Positions 36,620 to 45,190 of a stretch of DNA of 64,000 nt are shown here, piece by piece. The notes beneath the pieces were generated by a model. It worked only from the letters and a program-made list of their open reading frames with translations. It searched no databases and was not told where the DNA came from. A program made the translations under genes and the position numbers. The stretch is from positions 1-64,000 of the forward strand of contig NZ_CAMPPE010000005.1 of assembly GCF_946893725.1 (NCBI RefSeq). The letters run 5' to 3'. The stretch comes from Anaerococcus sp. Marseille-Q5996 (GTDB lineage: Bacteria > Bacillota > Clostridia > Tissierellales > Peptoniphilaceae). Within the stretch, counting starts at the first letter, position 1, and each line of letters starts with the position of its first letter.

Positions 36620-36839
36620 AGGGAACAGTTTGAAGCTGACAGATTAATTTTCATCGCATATGCGTACTCTTCCTTAATAATAAATTTGTGTCAACTGTTT
36701 ACCTTTCCGGGTACAAAAGTCTAAACCCTCAAACTTTTGTGCTTCTCTCACAATTATAAAAACTCTTCTTAGCATAAATTTTTGCAAAAAACCTTAGTGA
36801 GAGCTCTAACAGTCAGGCAGCGGCCTTGGCTGTTTTTTT
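36620..36839 (+). ncRNA. Candidate structured RNA or leader with terminator, class unknown
   Basis: This fills most of the 36434-36935 gap. Three successive perfect stems: AACAGTT/AACTGTT (36624-36630, 36693-36699), ACAAAAGT/ACTTTTGT (36713-36720, 36733-36740) and CTCTCAC/GTGAGAG (36745-36751, 36797-36803). Then comes an intrinsic terminator (36809-36839). CTGAC (36636-36640) could pair with GTCAG in the terminator's 5' arm (36812-36816) as an antiterminator. No T-box motif, no known riboswitch consensus and no rRNA/tmRNA/SRP features were recognised. A weak promoter may lie near 36568-36610. Confidence 0.55.
36809..36839 (+). terminator. Terminator of the candidate RNA
   Basis: Nine-pair stem ACAGTCAGG / CCTTGGCTGT with G-T pairs, then seven T. 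Confidence 0.85.
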
Positions 36840-36899
36840 GTATAAAAAATTATCTGGATAAATTATATCAGCAAAAATTTTCTAAATACCTTAATCCTT

Positions 36900-36928
36900 T
36901 TGAATATATTAACTACTTATGTTAGAAT
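36900..36928 (+). promoter_or_regulatory. Promoter of the DUF1893 gene, leaderless type
   Basis: TTGAAT (36900-36905), exactly 17 bases, TAGAAT (36923-36928). The predicted start of transcription falls at or next to the A of the ATG at 36936, and no SD is present. Confidence 0.7.
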
Positions 36929-36935
36929 AATTGTT

Positions 36936-37352
36936 ATGAATAATATTGATTTAGCAAAAACTACACTTTTAGAAAATAAGCATTCCATAGTTGTAGTTAA
37001 AGAAAATAATGTTGTTTATAAGTCGGATAAAAATGGCTTATTGCCTATTATAGATGTCTATGACAGTGATAAAAAAATCCTAAAGGATGCTGCTGTTGCA
37101 GATAAAGTAATAGGTAGGGCTGCCGCACTTATTTTGATAGAAGCAAATATAAGCAAGCTTTATGCCCAGCTTATATCAGAAAATGCCATCAGTATTCTTG
37201 ATAATACAAATATTGAATATGAATACGATAAAAAAGTAAAGGAGATAAGAAATAGGGATAATACTGGCATGTGCCCTATGGAAGAGCTATCACTAGCCAC
37301 TGACAATGCTGATGAGCTAATAAAAAAAGTTAAGGAGAAATTTAATAAATGA
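36936..37352 (+). CDS. DUF1893 domain protein (TM1506-like)
   Basis: A 138-residue protein of the DUF1893 family, which has a cytidine-deaminase-like fold but no known reaction. Hallmarks: VADKVIGRAAALILIEANISKLYAQLISENA (about 48-78) and the GMCPMEEL motif near 108-115. The ATG at 36936 is chosen because a longer reading from 36900 starts inside the -35 box. No SD precedes it; see the leaderless promoter. It overlaps the ECF S-component gene by ATGA, a frequent partnership that hints at handling of the same vitamin or nucleoside-like compound. Confidence 0.85.
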   Translation: MNNIDLAKTTLLENKHSIVVVKENNVVYKSDKNGLLPIIDVYDSDKKILKDAAVADKVIGRAAALILIEANISKLYAQLISENAISILDNTNIEYEYDKKVKEIRNRDNTGMCPMEELSLATDNADELIKKVKEKFNK

Positions 37353-37888
37353 CTACAAAAAAATTAGTATATTCAGCAGTTTTTCTGGCTTTAGGAATAT
37401 TATTTCCAATGATATTTCACACTTTAGGACTGCCTGGCCAAGTGCTATTACCAATGCATATTCCTATTTTTCTAGGAGCTTTAACACTTGGACCTATTCC
37501 AGGATTATTAATTGGATTAGTAACTCCAGTTCTATCAAGTCTACTTACTGGCATGCCACCAATGGTGCCTATGGTTCCAATTATGGTTTTTGAACTAGGA
37601 GCTTACGGATTTTTTGCTGGATATTTTTACGAAAAATACCAAAAAAATGTGTTTCTTCCTCTAATCGGAGCTATGATTGTGGGTAGAATTGTAGCTGGTG
37701 TTGTGGCCTCTATTGTATTTAATATATTTAATATGGAAGCTATCAGCATCATTCCATTTATTACTGGATCTTTTGTAAAAGGACTTCCAGGCATTATCTT
37801 AGCACTTGTTCTAGTTCCACTTTTATATAAATGGATGCCAGCTAATATAAAAAATAATTATGATCCAAGGACAAATAGGATTGGTTAA
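37349..37888 (+). CDS. ECF transporter S component, substrate unassigned
   Basis: A 179-residue membrane protein with six helices. The run LPMHIPIFLGALTLGPIPGLLIG (about 35-57) and the proline-rich LLTGMPPMVPMVPIMVFELGAYG (about 69-91) are typical of a widespread Firmicutes S-component group whose ligand is not settled (pantothenate is one suggestion). Coupled by ATGA to the DUF1893 gene, which supplies its ribosome entry. Shares the ECF module with RibU and ThiT, encoded elsewhere. Confidence 0.85.
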   Translation: MTTKKLVYSAVFLALGILFPMIFHTLGLPGQVLLPMHIPIFLGALTLGPIPGLLIGLVTPVLSSLLTGMPPMVPMVPIMVFELGAYGFFAGYFYEKYQKNVFLPLIGAMIVGRIVAGVVASIVFNIFNMEAISIIPFITGSFVKGLPGIILALVLVPLLYKWMPANIKNNYDPRTNRIG

Positions 37889-37889
37889 A

Positions 37890-37919
37890 TAAAAAAAAGA
37901 CCTTGTTAGGTCTTTTTTT
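37890..37919. terminator. Bidirectional terminator
   Basis: Arms AAAAAAAGACC / GGTCTTTTTTT between the convergent ECF and DUF4097 genes. Confidence 0.9.
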
Positions 37920-37920
37920 A

Positions 37921-38982
37921 TTATCTTAAATTTATTCTGCCAAAGGCTGCTGATGCAAAGATTTCTATGTCTGATTTTTCGACATTTGTAGAAACTTCAT
38001 AGCCTTTTTCTTTTTGCATTTTGTTTTTAAATTTGTCGCTTAAGTTTAGGCCTTGGCTTAAAACATTAGCTTTTATTTCACCATTATAGGATTCGCTATC
38101 TATTACTATATTTCCAAATCCTGAGTTTAAATCAATTTTTTCGCTATCTTTGATATTGTAAATTCTAATATTTCCAGAATCTGTGTCTGCAAATAAGTTT
38201 TTAGTATCTAATCCATCTACCCTAATATTGCCGCTAACTGCATCAATTTCTGCTTTTTCGCCACTAATATTAGCTAAGTATACAGATCCATTTACATTAT
38301 CAATTGTTAAATCCCCATTGGTATTTTTTATATCTACTTTTCCATTTGTATTTTGAATGTCGATATTTCCTTGGGAATTTATCACATTTACTTTTGCATT
38401 TATAGAATTAATGCTAGTTTCTGTAAAATCAACATCTTCGATTTCGATATTACCATTTACAAGGTTAATATTTAGGTTTTCGTATAGATTTTTGCCTAGG
38501 GCAAGCTTTATAATTGAAGTTGCTTCAAGATTTTGGTAAGTTTCGTTGATTTTGATATTTAAATCATCTTCTACAATTTCAATATCTAAATAATCTAAAA
38601 GTTCGCCTTTTTTCGCCCAAATATCTTGGTTGATTGTGATTGCAGAATCACTTGCTCGCTCTATCAAAACTTTGCCTGATGGAATGTCGATATTGATAGT
38701 GTTGATTTCATCATCAATTCTCATTTCCTTATTTGTATTTACTTGGCCTTTGATATTGTATTGGTTGATGTCAATATTGTCCAAATCTATATTTGAAAGT
38801 GATTCGAAAGCATCAGTTGTTTTTTTGATGACACTTTCTATAGATTGGTTGATTTTAGCCATAAAGTCGCTTTCGTTGCGATTTTTTTTATTGCCAACAG
38901 CGCTTAATAAGTCATTTGCTTCTTCAACAGTAATTTTACCTTCTTTAAGCATTTCTAAAATTAATTGTTTTTCATCATTCAT
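37921..38982 (-). CDS. DUF4097 beta-repeat protein with SHOCT-like N-terminus
   Basis: A 353-residue protein. Residues 1-32 form a SHOCT-like helical motif (QLILEMLKEGKITVEEANDLL). From about 85 to 340 short beta repeats predominate, with recurring xGNIxIxN units, as in the YvlB/LiaX-type DUF4097 family. No signal peptide. Family members take part in cell-envelope stress responses in some Firmicutes; the role here is inferred. It overlaps the DUF2089 regulator gene by 8 bases. Confidence 0.83.
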   Translation of the reverse strand: MNDEKQLILEMLKEGKITVEEANDLLSAVGNKKNRNESDFMAKINQSIESVIKKTTDAFESLSNIDLDNIDINQYNIKGQVNTNKEMRIDDEINTINIDIPSGKVLIERASDSAITINQDIWAKKGELLDYLDIEIVEDDLNIKINETYQNLEATSIIKLALGKNLYENLNINLVNGNIEIEDVDFTETSINSINAKVNVINSQGNIDIQNTNGKVDIKNTNGDLTIDNVNGSVYLANISGEKAEIDAVSGNIRVDGLDTKNLFADTDSGNIRIYNIKDSEKIDLNSGFGNIVIDSESYNGEIKANVLSQGLNLSDKFKNKMQKEKGYEVSTNVEKSDIEIFASAAFGRINLR

Positions 38983-39331
38983 CTTTTAATTCCTCCAATA
39001 ATTCACGGGCTTGGTCAGCTGTGATTTCGCCGTTATCAAGCATATTAAGGATATCTAAACGGCTTTCTTTTTTATCGATTTTGCCACCTAGTTTTGCTAC
39101 TAACTTATCAATTCTATTTCTAACTGTTGGGTATGAAATGCCGATTTCTTCTCCAACATCTTTGATTGATCCTCTTTTTTGTAAAAATAATTCTATAAAT
39201 TCTTTATCTTCTTTATCAAGTCTAGAAAATTTGTCAATTTCAAATTCACCACTTACTTCTGTATAACAACTATTGCATCTATATGATGTGATGATCATCT
39301 CGTCACCACAGTTTGGACATTTATTAATCAT
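38975..39331 (-). CDS. DUF2089 zinc-ribbon/HTH regulator
   Basis: A 118-residue protein. It has a zinc ribbon of two CxxC pairs (CPNC, CNSC; residues 5-8 and 19-22), a sigma-70-region-4-like helix-turn-helix (FIELFLQKRGSIKDVGEEIGISYPTVRNRIDKL) and a C-terminal SHOCT-like motif (RLDILNMLDNGEITADQARELL). Likely the regulator of itself and the DUF4097 gene. SD AAGGAGG. Confidence 0.87.
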   Translation of the reverse strand: MINKCPNCGDEMIITSYRCNSCYTEVSGEFEIDKFSRLDKEDKEFIELFLQKRGSIKDVGEEIGISYPTVRNRIDKLVAKLGGKIDKKESRLDILNMLDNGEITADQARELLEELKDE

Positions 39332-39464
39332 AGATAGCCTCCTTTTGATTTTAATATACTACCAATTTTAATTTTTGTAAAGTCTATTTTAATATTTTTA
39401 ATATTTTTTTCTTTATTTTTAAATTTATCAATTACACTTTGATAAAACACACATTTTCTTCAAT

Positions 39465-39490
39465 AAAAAAAGACTTGAATTTTCAAGTCT
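39465..39490 (-). terminator. Terminator after the 39490-40182 gene
   Basis: Minus-strand arms AGACTTGAA / TTCAAGTCT followed by seven T. Confidence 0.88.
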
Positions 39491-40182
39491 TATATATAAT
39501 CTTTTGCCCAGTAGGATTTTAATGTACGAACAATCCATAATATGGTATTTACCATGACAACCGCTAAAAAAAGCATTCCTAATAGCAAAAAAGATGCCAT
39601 GCTTATGTCATTTGTAAATATTCTTGGTGGCAGGAAATTATATAAAAATGCTGATACAAAGAAAAATGCCATCCATTTTAGGCTGGTTTTTAAATTTCCA
39701 TCAAAGTCTGGGAAAATCATTTGTTTTTTGCCATAGCGATTTTCATATTCATCCCTTTTTCTTCTGATTTCTTCACGTTTATTTTTGTCCGCATGGTCAA
39801 TTTTTGCTGAAAAATAATGCTCCATATCTTCATTTGTTGTTGCATATTTTAATAAATTGTCGACTTCTTCTTGGCTGTATTCTTGATTTAAAATTTTACT
39901 GGTAATGGCTGCCTTTGATTTGTAGGTCTTGCGATTTTCCCTTAAATCTTTTAGTTTTTGGACATCACGGGTATCTGACAAAAGTTTTTCAGTTTCTGCC
40001 TCGTATTTTCTTTGGTATTTTAAGAGATTTGTAAAAATAAATACAAATACCAAAATTACAAACATTTGGGCTATTAAAACCATTATCTCACCAGCATTAA
40101 ATATTGTAGCAAGTCCCATAAAAAAAGCTGGGATTAATATTGTAATAATGGAAAGTCCCAAAAATTTTAAAATAGATCTCAT
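39490..40182 (-). CDS. Membrane protein of unknown function
   Basis: A 230-residue protein not assigned to a family. Two helices at about 7-26 and 32-52, a highly charged helical middle (55-155, rich in Lys/Arg/Glu, coiled-coil-like) and two C-terminal helices at about 168-185 and 195-218. Its ATG overlaps the end of the glycosyltransferase gene (ATGA at 40179-40182), so it is co-translated with the glycolipid genes and may serve the same membrane process. Confidence 0.7.
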   Translation of the reverse strand: MRSILKFLGLSIITILIPAFFMGLATIFNAGEIMVLIAQMFVILVFVFIFTNLLKYQRKYEAETEKLLSDTRDVQKLKDLRENRKTYKSKAAITSKILNQEYSQEEVDNLLKYATTNEDMEHYFSAKIDHADKNKREEIRRKRDEYENRYGKKQMIFPDFDGNLKTSLKWMAFFFVSAFLYNFLPPRIFTNDISMASFLLLGMLFLAVVMVNTILWIVRTLKSYWAKDYI

Positions 40183-41180
40183 AAATTTAGTACCTTTTCA
40201 TAGCATTCTACCAGGCGTTTGCCGGTATTTTCTATAGATTTTTCGGCTGCTTTTTTGTAGCCCTCTTCTCTTAGTGATGGTAACTCACCATTTAATATTC
40301 CTTTTATTTTTGCTTCAAATTCCTCATTTGAAGTACCCTTGTAGACATTTTTGCCGTCAATATAATCATCTTCAAAAATTTCTATATCACGGATTAAAAT
40401 ATCGGCCTTGCAAGCCAAGGCTTCTAAAAGGACTATTCCCTCGGTCTCTTCGTGGGTTAAAAAAACATATAAATCTGATCCGCTGTAAGCTTCTCTAAGG
40501 TCAGTACTTGAAATATAGCCTGGAAAATGTAGATTTGCTGGGGCATTATCAATTAATTTTTTGATTTCTATGGGTAAAACTGCAGGATTTAATTTGCCAA
40601 ACCAAACAAATTCATATTCTGGCATCTGATTTGCCAAATAAATAAAATCATCAATTCCCTTTCTTTTTATAGGCAAACCTACAGAAATAATTGATTTTTT
40701 GCTCTTATCTAGGCCATATTTTTCATAAAAATTATCCCTATCAAAGTCCCTATCCTGCCAAAAATCTAAATCAATCCCGTTTGAAACAACTTCTATGGGT
40801 CTTTTTAGTTCATAGGATTCTAAAATTCCCTTAGAATAATCAGTAGGGGTTAAAATCAAATCTCCCTTGTTGTAGCAATATTCTAGCCATTTTTTAAAAG
40901 CTGGAGCTATTTGATTTGAAAATGTAAAAGAATTTCTAAAGTCCTCTTTGGTAGAGTGGGCATGGTAAATTACTTTTTTGCCGCGCCTTTTTGCCCTATC
41001 AGCAAAGGTCACAGATTTTGGGAAAATTGTATTGATGTGGACAATATCAAAATCTTCCTTATCATTTAAGGTAAAATCACAACCAACAAGGGACAAGGCC
41101 TTGATTTGGTGGTCAATTGCCTTACCTACACCACTTTCTTTAACTGTATCATAATCTTTTGTATATAAAAGAACTTTCAT
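40179..41180 (-). CDS. Glycosyltransferase GT4, LafB/CpoA-like (second glycolipid sugar)
   Basis: A 333-residue GT4 enzyme. The N-terminus (KVLLYTKDYDTVKESGVGKAIDHQIKAL) and the region YHAHSTKEDFRNSFTFSNQ match the pneumococcal CpoA/LafB group, which adds the second sugar to monoglucosyl-diacylglycerol. The donor-binding E-x7-E motif is EETEGIVLLE. ATG at 41180 preferred; a TTG two codons upstream is the alternative. It overlaps the LafA-like gene by 32 bases. Product: a diglycosyl lipid, possibly the lipoteichoic acid anchor. Confidence 0.82.
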   Translation of the reverse strand: MKVLLYTKDYDTVKESGVGKAIDHQIKALSLVGCDFTLNDKEDFDIVHINTIFPKSVTFADRAKRRGKKVIYHAHSTKEDFRNSFTFSNQIAPAFKKWLEYCYNKGDLILTPTDYSKGILESYELKRPIEVVSNGIDLDFWQDRDFDRDNFYEKYGLDKSKKSIISVGLPIKRKGIDDFIYLANQMPEYEFVWFGKLNPAVLPIEIKKLIDNAPANLHFPGYISSTDLREAYSGSDLYVFLTHEETEGIVLLEALACKADILIRDIEIFEDDYIDGKNVYKGTSNEEFEAKIKGILNGELPSLREEGYKKAAEKSIENTGKRLVECYEKVLNL

Positions 41181-42309
41181 AATCAAACTCGTTTATTGCT
41201 TTCTCGTACAAATCTTCACACTTACTACCAAAACTTTCTACAGAAAAATTATCTAGGGCGTATTTTCTAGCATTTGTAGATAATTCTTTTTGGTAATCTG
41301 GATTATTTAAAACTTTGTAAATGTATGTCTTATATTCATCAAAATTATTAAATCTAAATCCATTAAAGCCATTTTTTAATACACCATCTAAGGACTCATC
41401 ATCACGGCAGACAGCGACAAGGCCGTTTGAAAGTGCTTCATAATAAGTAAGTCCTTGGGTTTCTGAGGTGGATGATGTGGTAAATATATCTGCTGCTTGG
41501 TAATATTTATTAACTTCACTAGGATCAACCATACCCACAAAATTAACATTTGCCTTTAATTTTTCATTGTAGGCTTTAAGCTTATCAGCATGTGGTCCGC
41601 CTCCTACTATGAAAAATTCAATATTTGGATCATCCAACCTTTGGTAAAAGTCTATCAATTCCTCGATATTTTTCTCCTCTCCCAAACGACCTAGATAAAG
41701 TAATATTTTCTTATCCTTAGGAATACCTAGCTCAGCCCTTAAATCCTCATCATACATATCACAAATATGGACACCTGTTGGGATTACAGCAATTTTTTTC
41801 CTGTCAATATTATAAGATTCCAAAATATTTGCAGTTTTTTCAGTAGGGGCAATCATATAATCGCACATATCTGAAAAGTTTTTGCTAAAGGCTGCCACAA
41901 TTTTTAAACCAGCACGTTTATTTTTTGTAAAATAGTGGGTGTAGTCCTCATAAACCGTATGGTAGGTGTGGACTAAGGGGATATTTAAAATTTTTGCCAA
42001 AGTTTTTCCCATAAGAAATGTAGAAAATTCGCATTGGCTGTGGACAATGTCTGGCTCCCATTTTCTGATATTTCTTAGATGAGTTTTGGCCAAAATATTT
42101 GTAATTCGTGCTTCTGGATATATTCTTTTTGCAGAAAGAGATCCTATGTAGTACACTTCCTCAGTTTGGTAACTAGAAATGGTATTTGAAAGTGTTAAGA
42201 CTCTTACCTCGTGACCTTGACTTTCTAAATAGTTTTTTAAGTTTAATACAGATCGGACCACCCCGTTTACAACCGGATAGTACCAATCGCTTGTTATAAG
42301 TATTTTCAT
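41149..42309 (-). CDS. Glycosyltransferase GT4, LafA/MGS-like (monoglucosyl-diacylglycerol synthase)
   Basis: A 386-residue GT4 enzyme. It starts MKILITSDWYYPVVNGVVRSV with the acceptor-side loop, then HTYHTVYEDYTHYF, and has the E-x7-E motif SETQGLTYYE. These match alpha-monoglucosyl-diacylglycerol synthases. A peripheral membrane protein, expected to make glucosyl-diacylglycerol for the LafB-like enzyme encoded next. First gene of a three-gene overlapping set. Confidence 0.85.
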   Translation of the reverse strand: MKILITSDWYYPVVNGVVRSVLNLKNYLESQGHEVRVLTLSNTISSYQTEEVYYIGSLSAKRIYPEARITNILAKTHLRNIRKWEPDIVHSQCEFSTFLMGKTLAKILNIPLVHTYHTVYEDYTHYFTKNKRAGLKIVAAFSKNFSDMCDYMIAPTEKTANILESYNIDRKKIAVIPTGVHICDMYDEDLRAELGIPKDKKILLYLGRLGEEKNIEELIDFYQRLDDPNIEFFIVGGGPHADKLKAYNEKLKANVNFVGMVDPSEVNKYYQAADIFTTSSTSETQGLTYYEALSNGLVAVCRDDESLDGVLKNGFNGFRFNNFDEYKTYIYKVLNNPDYQKELSTNARKYALDNFSVESFGSKCEDLYEKAINEFDYESSFIYKRL

Positions 42310-42409
42310 AAATTCCTCTAATATTACTATATTAGCTAAGAAGACTTTTTACAATTCATCTTTAATTATCAATTAATTTTAGTATAGTTTATGTGAAATG
42401 AGGTGAAAA

Positions 42410-42760
42410 ATGGGACCCCTAATTGCAACTAATATCATGCTTTTAATATTTAGCATTTACATAGGCATATTTTTTAGGCACTTTCATAGTAGCTATCCTG
42501 AAATGGAAGTAGGCTTTCACTTATGGGAAGTTTGCTACAATCAGGATACATGGAATTATGGAAATAAATTTGCAGGAAATCTTTCAATCATCCTAGGCAT
42601 ATTATTTTTTGGAATTATTTATCCTATTTGCCTGTATTTAGAACTTAAGAGGTCTTATATGACCGGGCTTTTATTTATTCTTGCAATACTATTTCTATTG
42701 CTATTATTTCTTATAGTAAAAATAAGGATGCGCAAAAAATTTAATCTAAAAGACAAATAA
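42410..42760 (+). CDS. Small membrane protein, SdpI-like family
   Basis: A 116-residue protein with three membrane helices (about 5-22, 57-75 and 85-108). The segment EVGFHLWEVCYNQDTWNYGNKFAG resembles the core pattern of SdpI-family proteins (G.....N..TW..AN...G), some of which give immunity to toxic peptides; this match is tentative. SD GAGGTGAAAA; a TATAGT lies about 30 bases upstream. It stands alone, divergent from the glycosyltransferases. Confidence 0.65.
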   Translation: MGPLIATNIMLLIFSIYIGIFFRHFHSSYPEMEVGFHLWEVCYNQDTWNYGNKFAGNLSIILGILFFGIIYPICLYLELKRSYMTGLLFILAILFLLLLFLIVKIRMRKKFNLKDK

Positions 42761-42784
42761 GACGGCAGTGTTGTCGTCTTATTT
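42757..42784. terminator. Bidirectional terminator
   Basis: AATAAGAC...GTCTTATT hairpin (with GGCA/TGTC-type centre) between the convergent 42410 and 42779 genes. Confidence 0.75.
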
Positions 42785-44368
42785 TCTTATCCTAAAGGTA
42801 TTTTTCCCATAAATTTTAACTAGGAGGTGAAAAACAATTATTAAAACAAGCATTATAGCGCTTACAATAATTAAAGTTAATTGCCCCTTAGATGTTTTTC
42901 CAATAATTAGTGGAATAAAAATTACATTTGCATAATTTAATATATTGTAAAATAGCTTGTATCCATGTCCAACATTAGCCGCCTCAAAGTTAAAGGGTTG
43001 GAATATATAGTAAATAAATAATTCAAAGGCTATATAAAATAAAAAACTTGCCAATACAAAAATCTCACACACAATTAAATTTTTAATGCCTAGAGCTGGA
43101 AAAAGTAGAAAAGCTAAAATATTTACCAAAAAACCTGCTAAGAGGCCAATCAAATTTATCTTTAATAGAGATTTATACCTAAGCTTAAACATGGCAAAAA
43201 TTGCATTTTCCTCTTTATAAAACCCATATTGGAGTAAGGACCTATCGCAGTTTAAGAACATTGCCCTGCTGGAATTTGGATTATTAAAGAGTATCGATAC
43301 AAATATTGATTGAACCAATAGCAAAATATTTTCTATGCCAAAGTTAGAATCACCAAGTTTATACTTTGTAAATACTAGGGCAAGGGCAGCTATGGCAAAG
43401 ATAATACCAGCTTTTTTTAAAATTGGTTTGGCAAGAAGTCTCTTATGCCTTGCAAAAAATAAATTATTTAATAGCTCATAACCACTTCCATTTTCTTTTT
43501 TGCCAGCTTCTATGTCAGTATCCTTTAAGGCCAGGCTATCATTGGCAATTTGATCAAAATCTATACTTATATCAGCTTCTGCAGCCTTTGCATCCTCTAA
43601 TACCTTGCCATAGTCATCTAGTTTTAATAGATATTTCATTGCAAAAATAGATCCTATAAGGCTAATTACAAATATTACCAGCAATATAAGAGTGTTATAA
43701 GTCTTTACATTCATAAAAATAGCAAAAAGAACTATAAAGGATAGGATGTTTACCCACCACTTATTCGCATAAATTTCCTTTTGCCTCTTTGAAATAATAA
43801 GAGTAAAGGTGTTTGAGATAATCCTTGCAAAGGCAAGGATAAAGCTTAGTAAAAATCCGTTTTTAAGGCCAAGAAATATTGCAAAAGCAAATCCCCTCCC
43901 AAATCCTATCCTAAGGGGGTCAAAAACTCCTTTAATCAACCCGCTTTCTTTAGGGGCGAGCCTGTATTGGTTATTTAGATTTCTCATATCAACCTTATTG
44001 CCAGCAATGCTATTTGAATTTATAGCAGCACTTAGGTAAAAGGCTAGAAATGATAGGTTTGATAGGGATAGGTCGACAAATTGATTAGTCCTTAGCCCTT
44101 CAAATTGTAATGGAGTTTTTATAAGCCATAGGATAAATCCCGCAAAAGCCAAAGCCATAAAGTAAGCAAAAATGCTTTTTAAAATCTGACCCAAAACAGA
44201 AAATATGGGACCTAGGGCATAGACAAGTTTTTTTAATCCATAGGCCCTATATTTTTCTCCAGTGTATTTGCCAATTATTGGCAGATGATGGAAAAAATAA
44301 ATAATTTGGTTAATATTTTTTGCTAGATTTGCATTTTCTATAATCCTATACTTTTTGTAATATTCCAT
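42779..44368 (-). CDS. Large ABC-transporter membrane protein
   Basis: A 529-residue polytopic protein with about twelve helices and a cytoplasmic charged loop near 260-300. It carries no recognised family signature, but the gene starts one base after the stop of an ABC ATPase gene, a near-certain functional link. ATG at 44368 follows AGGAGG; a reading from 44410 extends into the ATPase gene. Size resembles fused ABC-2 permeases. Cargo unknown. Confidence 0.75.
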   Translation of the reverse strand: MEYYKKYRIIENANLAKNINQIIYFFHHLPIIGKYTGEKYRAYGLKKLVYALGPIFSVLGQILKSIFAYFMALAFAGFILWLIKTPLQFEGLRTNQFVDLSLSNLSFLAFYLSAAINSNSIAGNKVDMRNLNNQYRLAPKESGLIKGVFDPLRIGFGRGFAFAIFLGLKNGFLLSFILAFARIISNTFTLIISKRQKEIYANKWWVNILSFIVLFAIFMNVKTYNTLILLVIFVISLIGSIFAMKYLLKLDDYGKVLEDAKAAEADISIDFDQIANDSLALKDTDIEAGKKENGSGYELLNNLFFARHKRLLAKPILKKAGIIFAIAALALVFTKYKLGDSNFGIENILLLVQSIFVSILFNNPNSSRAMFLNCDRSLLQYGFYKEENAIFAMFKLRYKSLLKINLIGLLAGFLVNILAFLLFPALGIKNLIVCEIFVLASFLFYIAFELFIYYIFQPFNFEAANVGHGYKLFYNILNYANVIFIPLIIGKTSKGQLTLIIVSAIMLVLIIVFHLLVKIYGKNTFRIRK

Positions 44369-44369
44369 A

Positions 44370-45071
44370 CTAATCCTCCTTTTGGAGTAGGTCAATGACC
44401 CTATCTTCAAAATCAGGATTATTTTTTATTTGCCTATCTACTTCCTCTATTTGACCCTTATGTAATAAAACTATCTCATCTGATATGTCCTTGGCTAGGT
44501 CTAAAATGTGGGTTGAAAATATTATAATATGATCATGTTTTATAGACTTTATGAGGTCTTTCATTTCTTTTTGAACAACTACATCTAGGGAATTAAGGGG
44601 CTCATCCATTAAAATAACTTTTGGTTTTAGTATAAGAAACATCATCATTTGAAGCTTATTTCTCATCCCAGTCGAATATCCTTGGATAAGTCTATCCTTA
44701 TCATCTTCATCAAATTTTACCAGGTCAAAATAGTAACTAGGGTCAAGGGTTCCTGCAATTCTTTGCCTATTTACATCTATAAAAAAATTTATAAACTCCC
44801 TAGCAGTTAAAAACCTTGGCAATTCTGGTTCTGCTAGCATAAAGAATACATCCTTACTATCAAGATTTATTTTTTCATCATTATCTATTAGATAAATCTC
44901 CCCGCTATCTTTCTTAAGTTCCTTTGCAATCAAAGAAAAAAGAGTTGTCTTTCCAGCTCCATTTCTTCCCAAAAGGGCATATATAATACCTTGGTCAAAT
45001 GTAGCATCTAAGTTTTTTAAGACACTCTTTTCTTCAAATTGTTTTGATAAATTTTCTATGACTAGTTTCAT
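44370..45071 (-). CDS. ABC transporter ATP-binding protein
   Basis: A 234-residue ATPase. Walker A GRNGAGKTT, signature YSTGMRNKLQMM and Walker B KVILMDEP are complete, with the switch histidine in STHILD. ATG at 45071 has GGAG five bases upstream; in-frame ATGs at 45074 and 45104 are less well placed. Partner of the large membrane protein downstream. Confidence 0.9.
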   Translation of the reverse strand: MKLVIENLSKQFEEKSVLKNLDATFDQGIIYALLGRNGAGKTTLFSLIAKELKKDSGEIYLIDNDEKINLDSKDVFFMLAEPELPRFLTAREFINFFIDVNRQRIAGTLDPSYYFDLVKFDEDDKDRLIQGYSTGMRNKLQMMMFLILKPKVILMDEPLNSLDVVVQKEMKDLIKSIKHDHIIIFSTHILDLAKDISDEIVLLHKGQIEEVDRQIKNNPDFEDRVIDLLQKED

Positions 45072-45190
45072 CATATCTCCAATCTCCCCAGAATATTTCA
45101 TCATAAGAATATCAGAGAATCAATATATTATCTAGCTTAATTAATAAAGTTTATAATAATTTTAAATATACTTAATAAGTTAATGCTTAT

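Noticed and set aside
36560-36839. T-box leader, 6S RNA or known riboswitch at 36.6 kb
   Set aside because: No T-box sequence near the terminator, no 5'-3' closing stem as in 6S RNA, and no known aptamer consensus could be matched by eye. Kept as unassigned.
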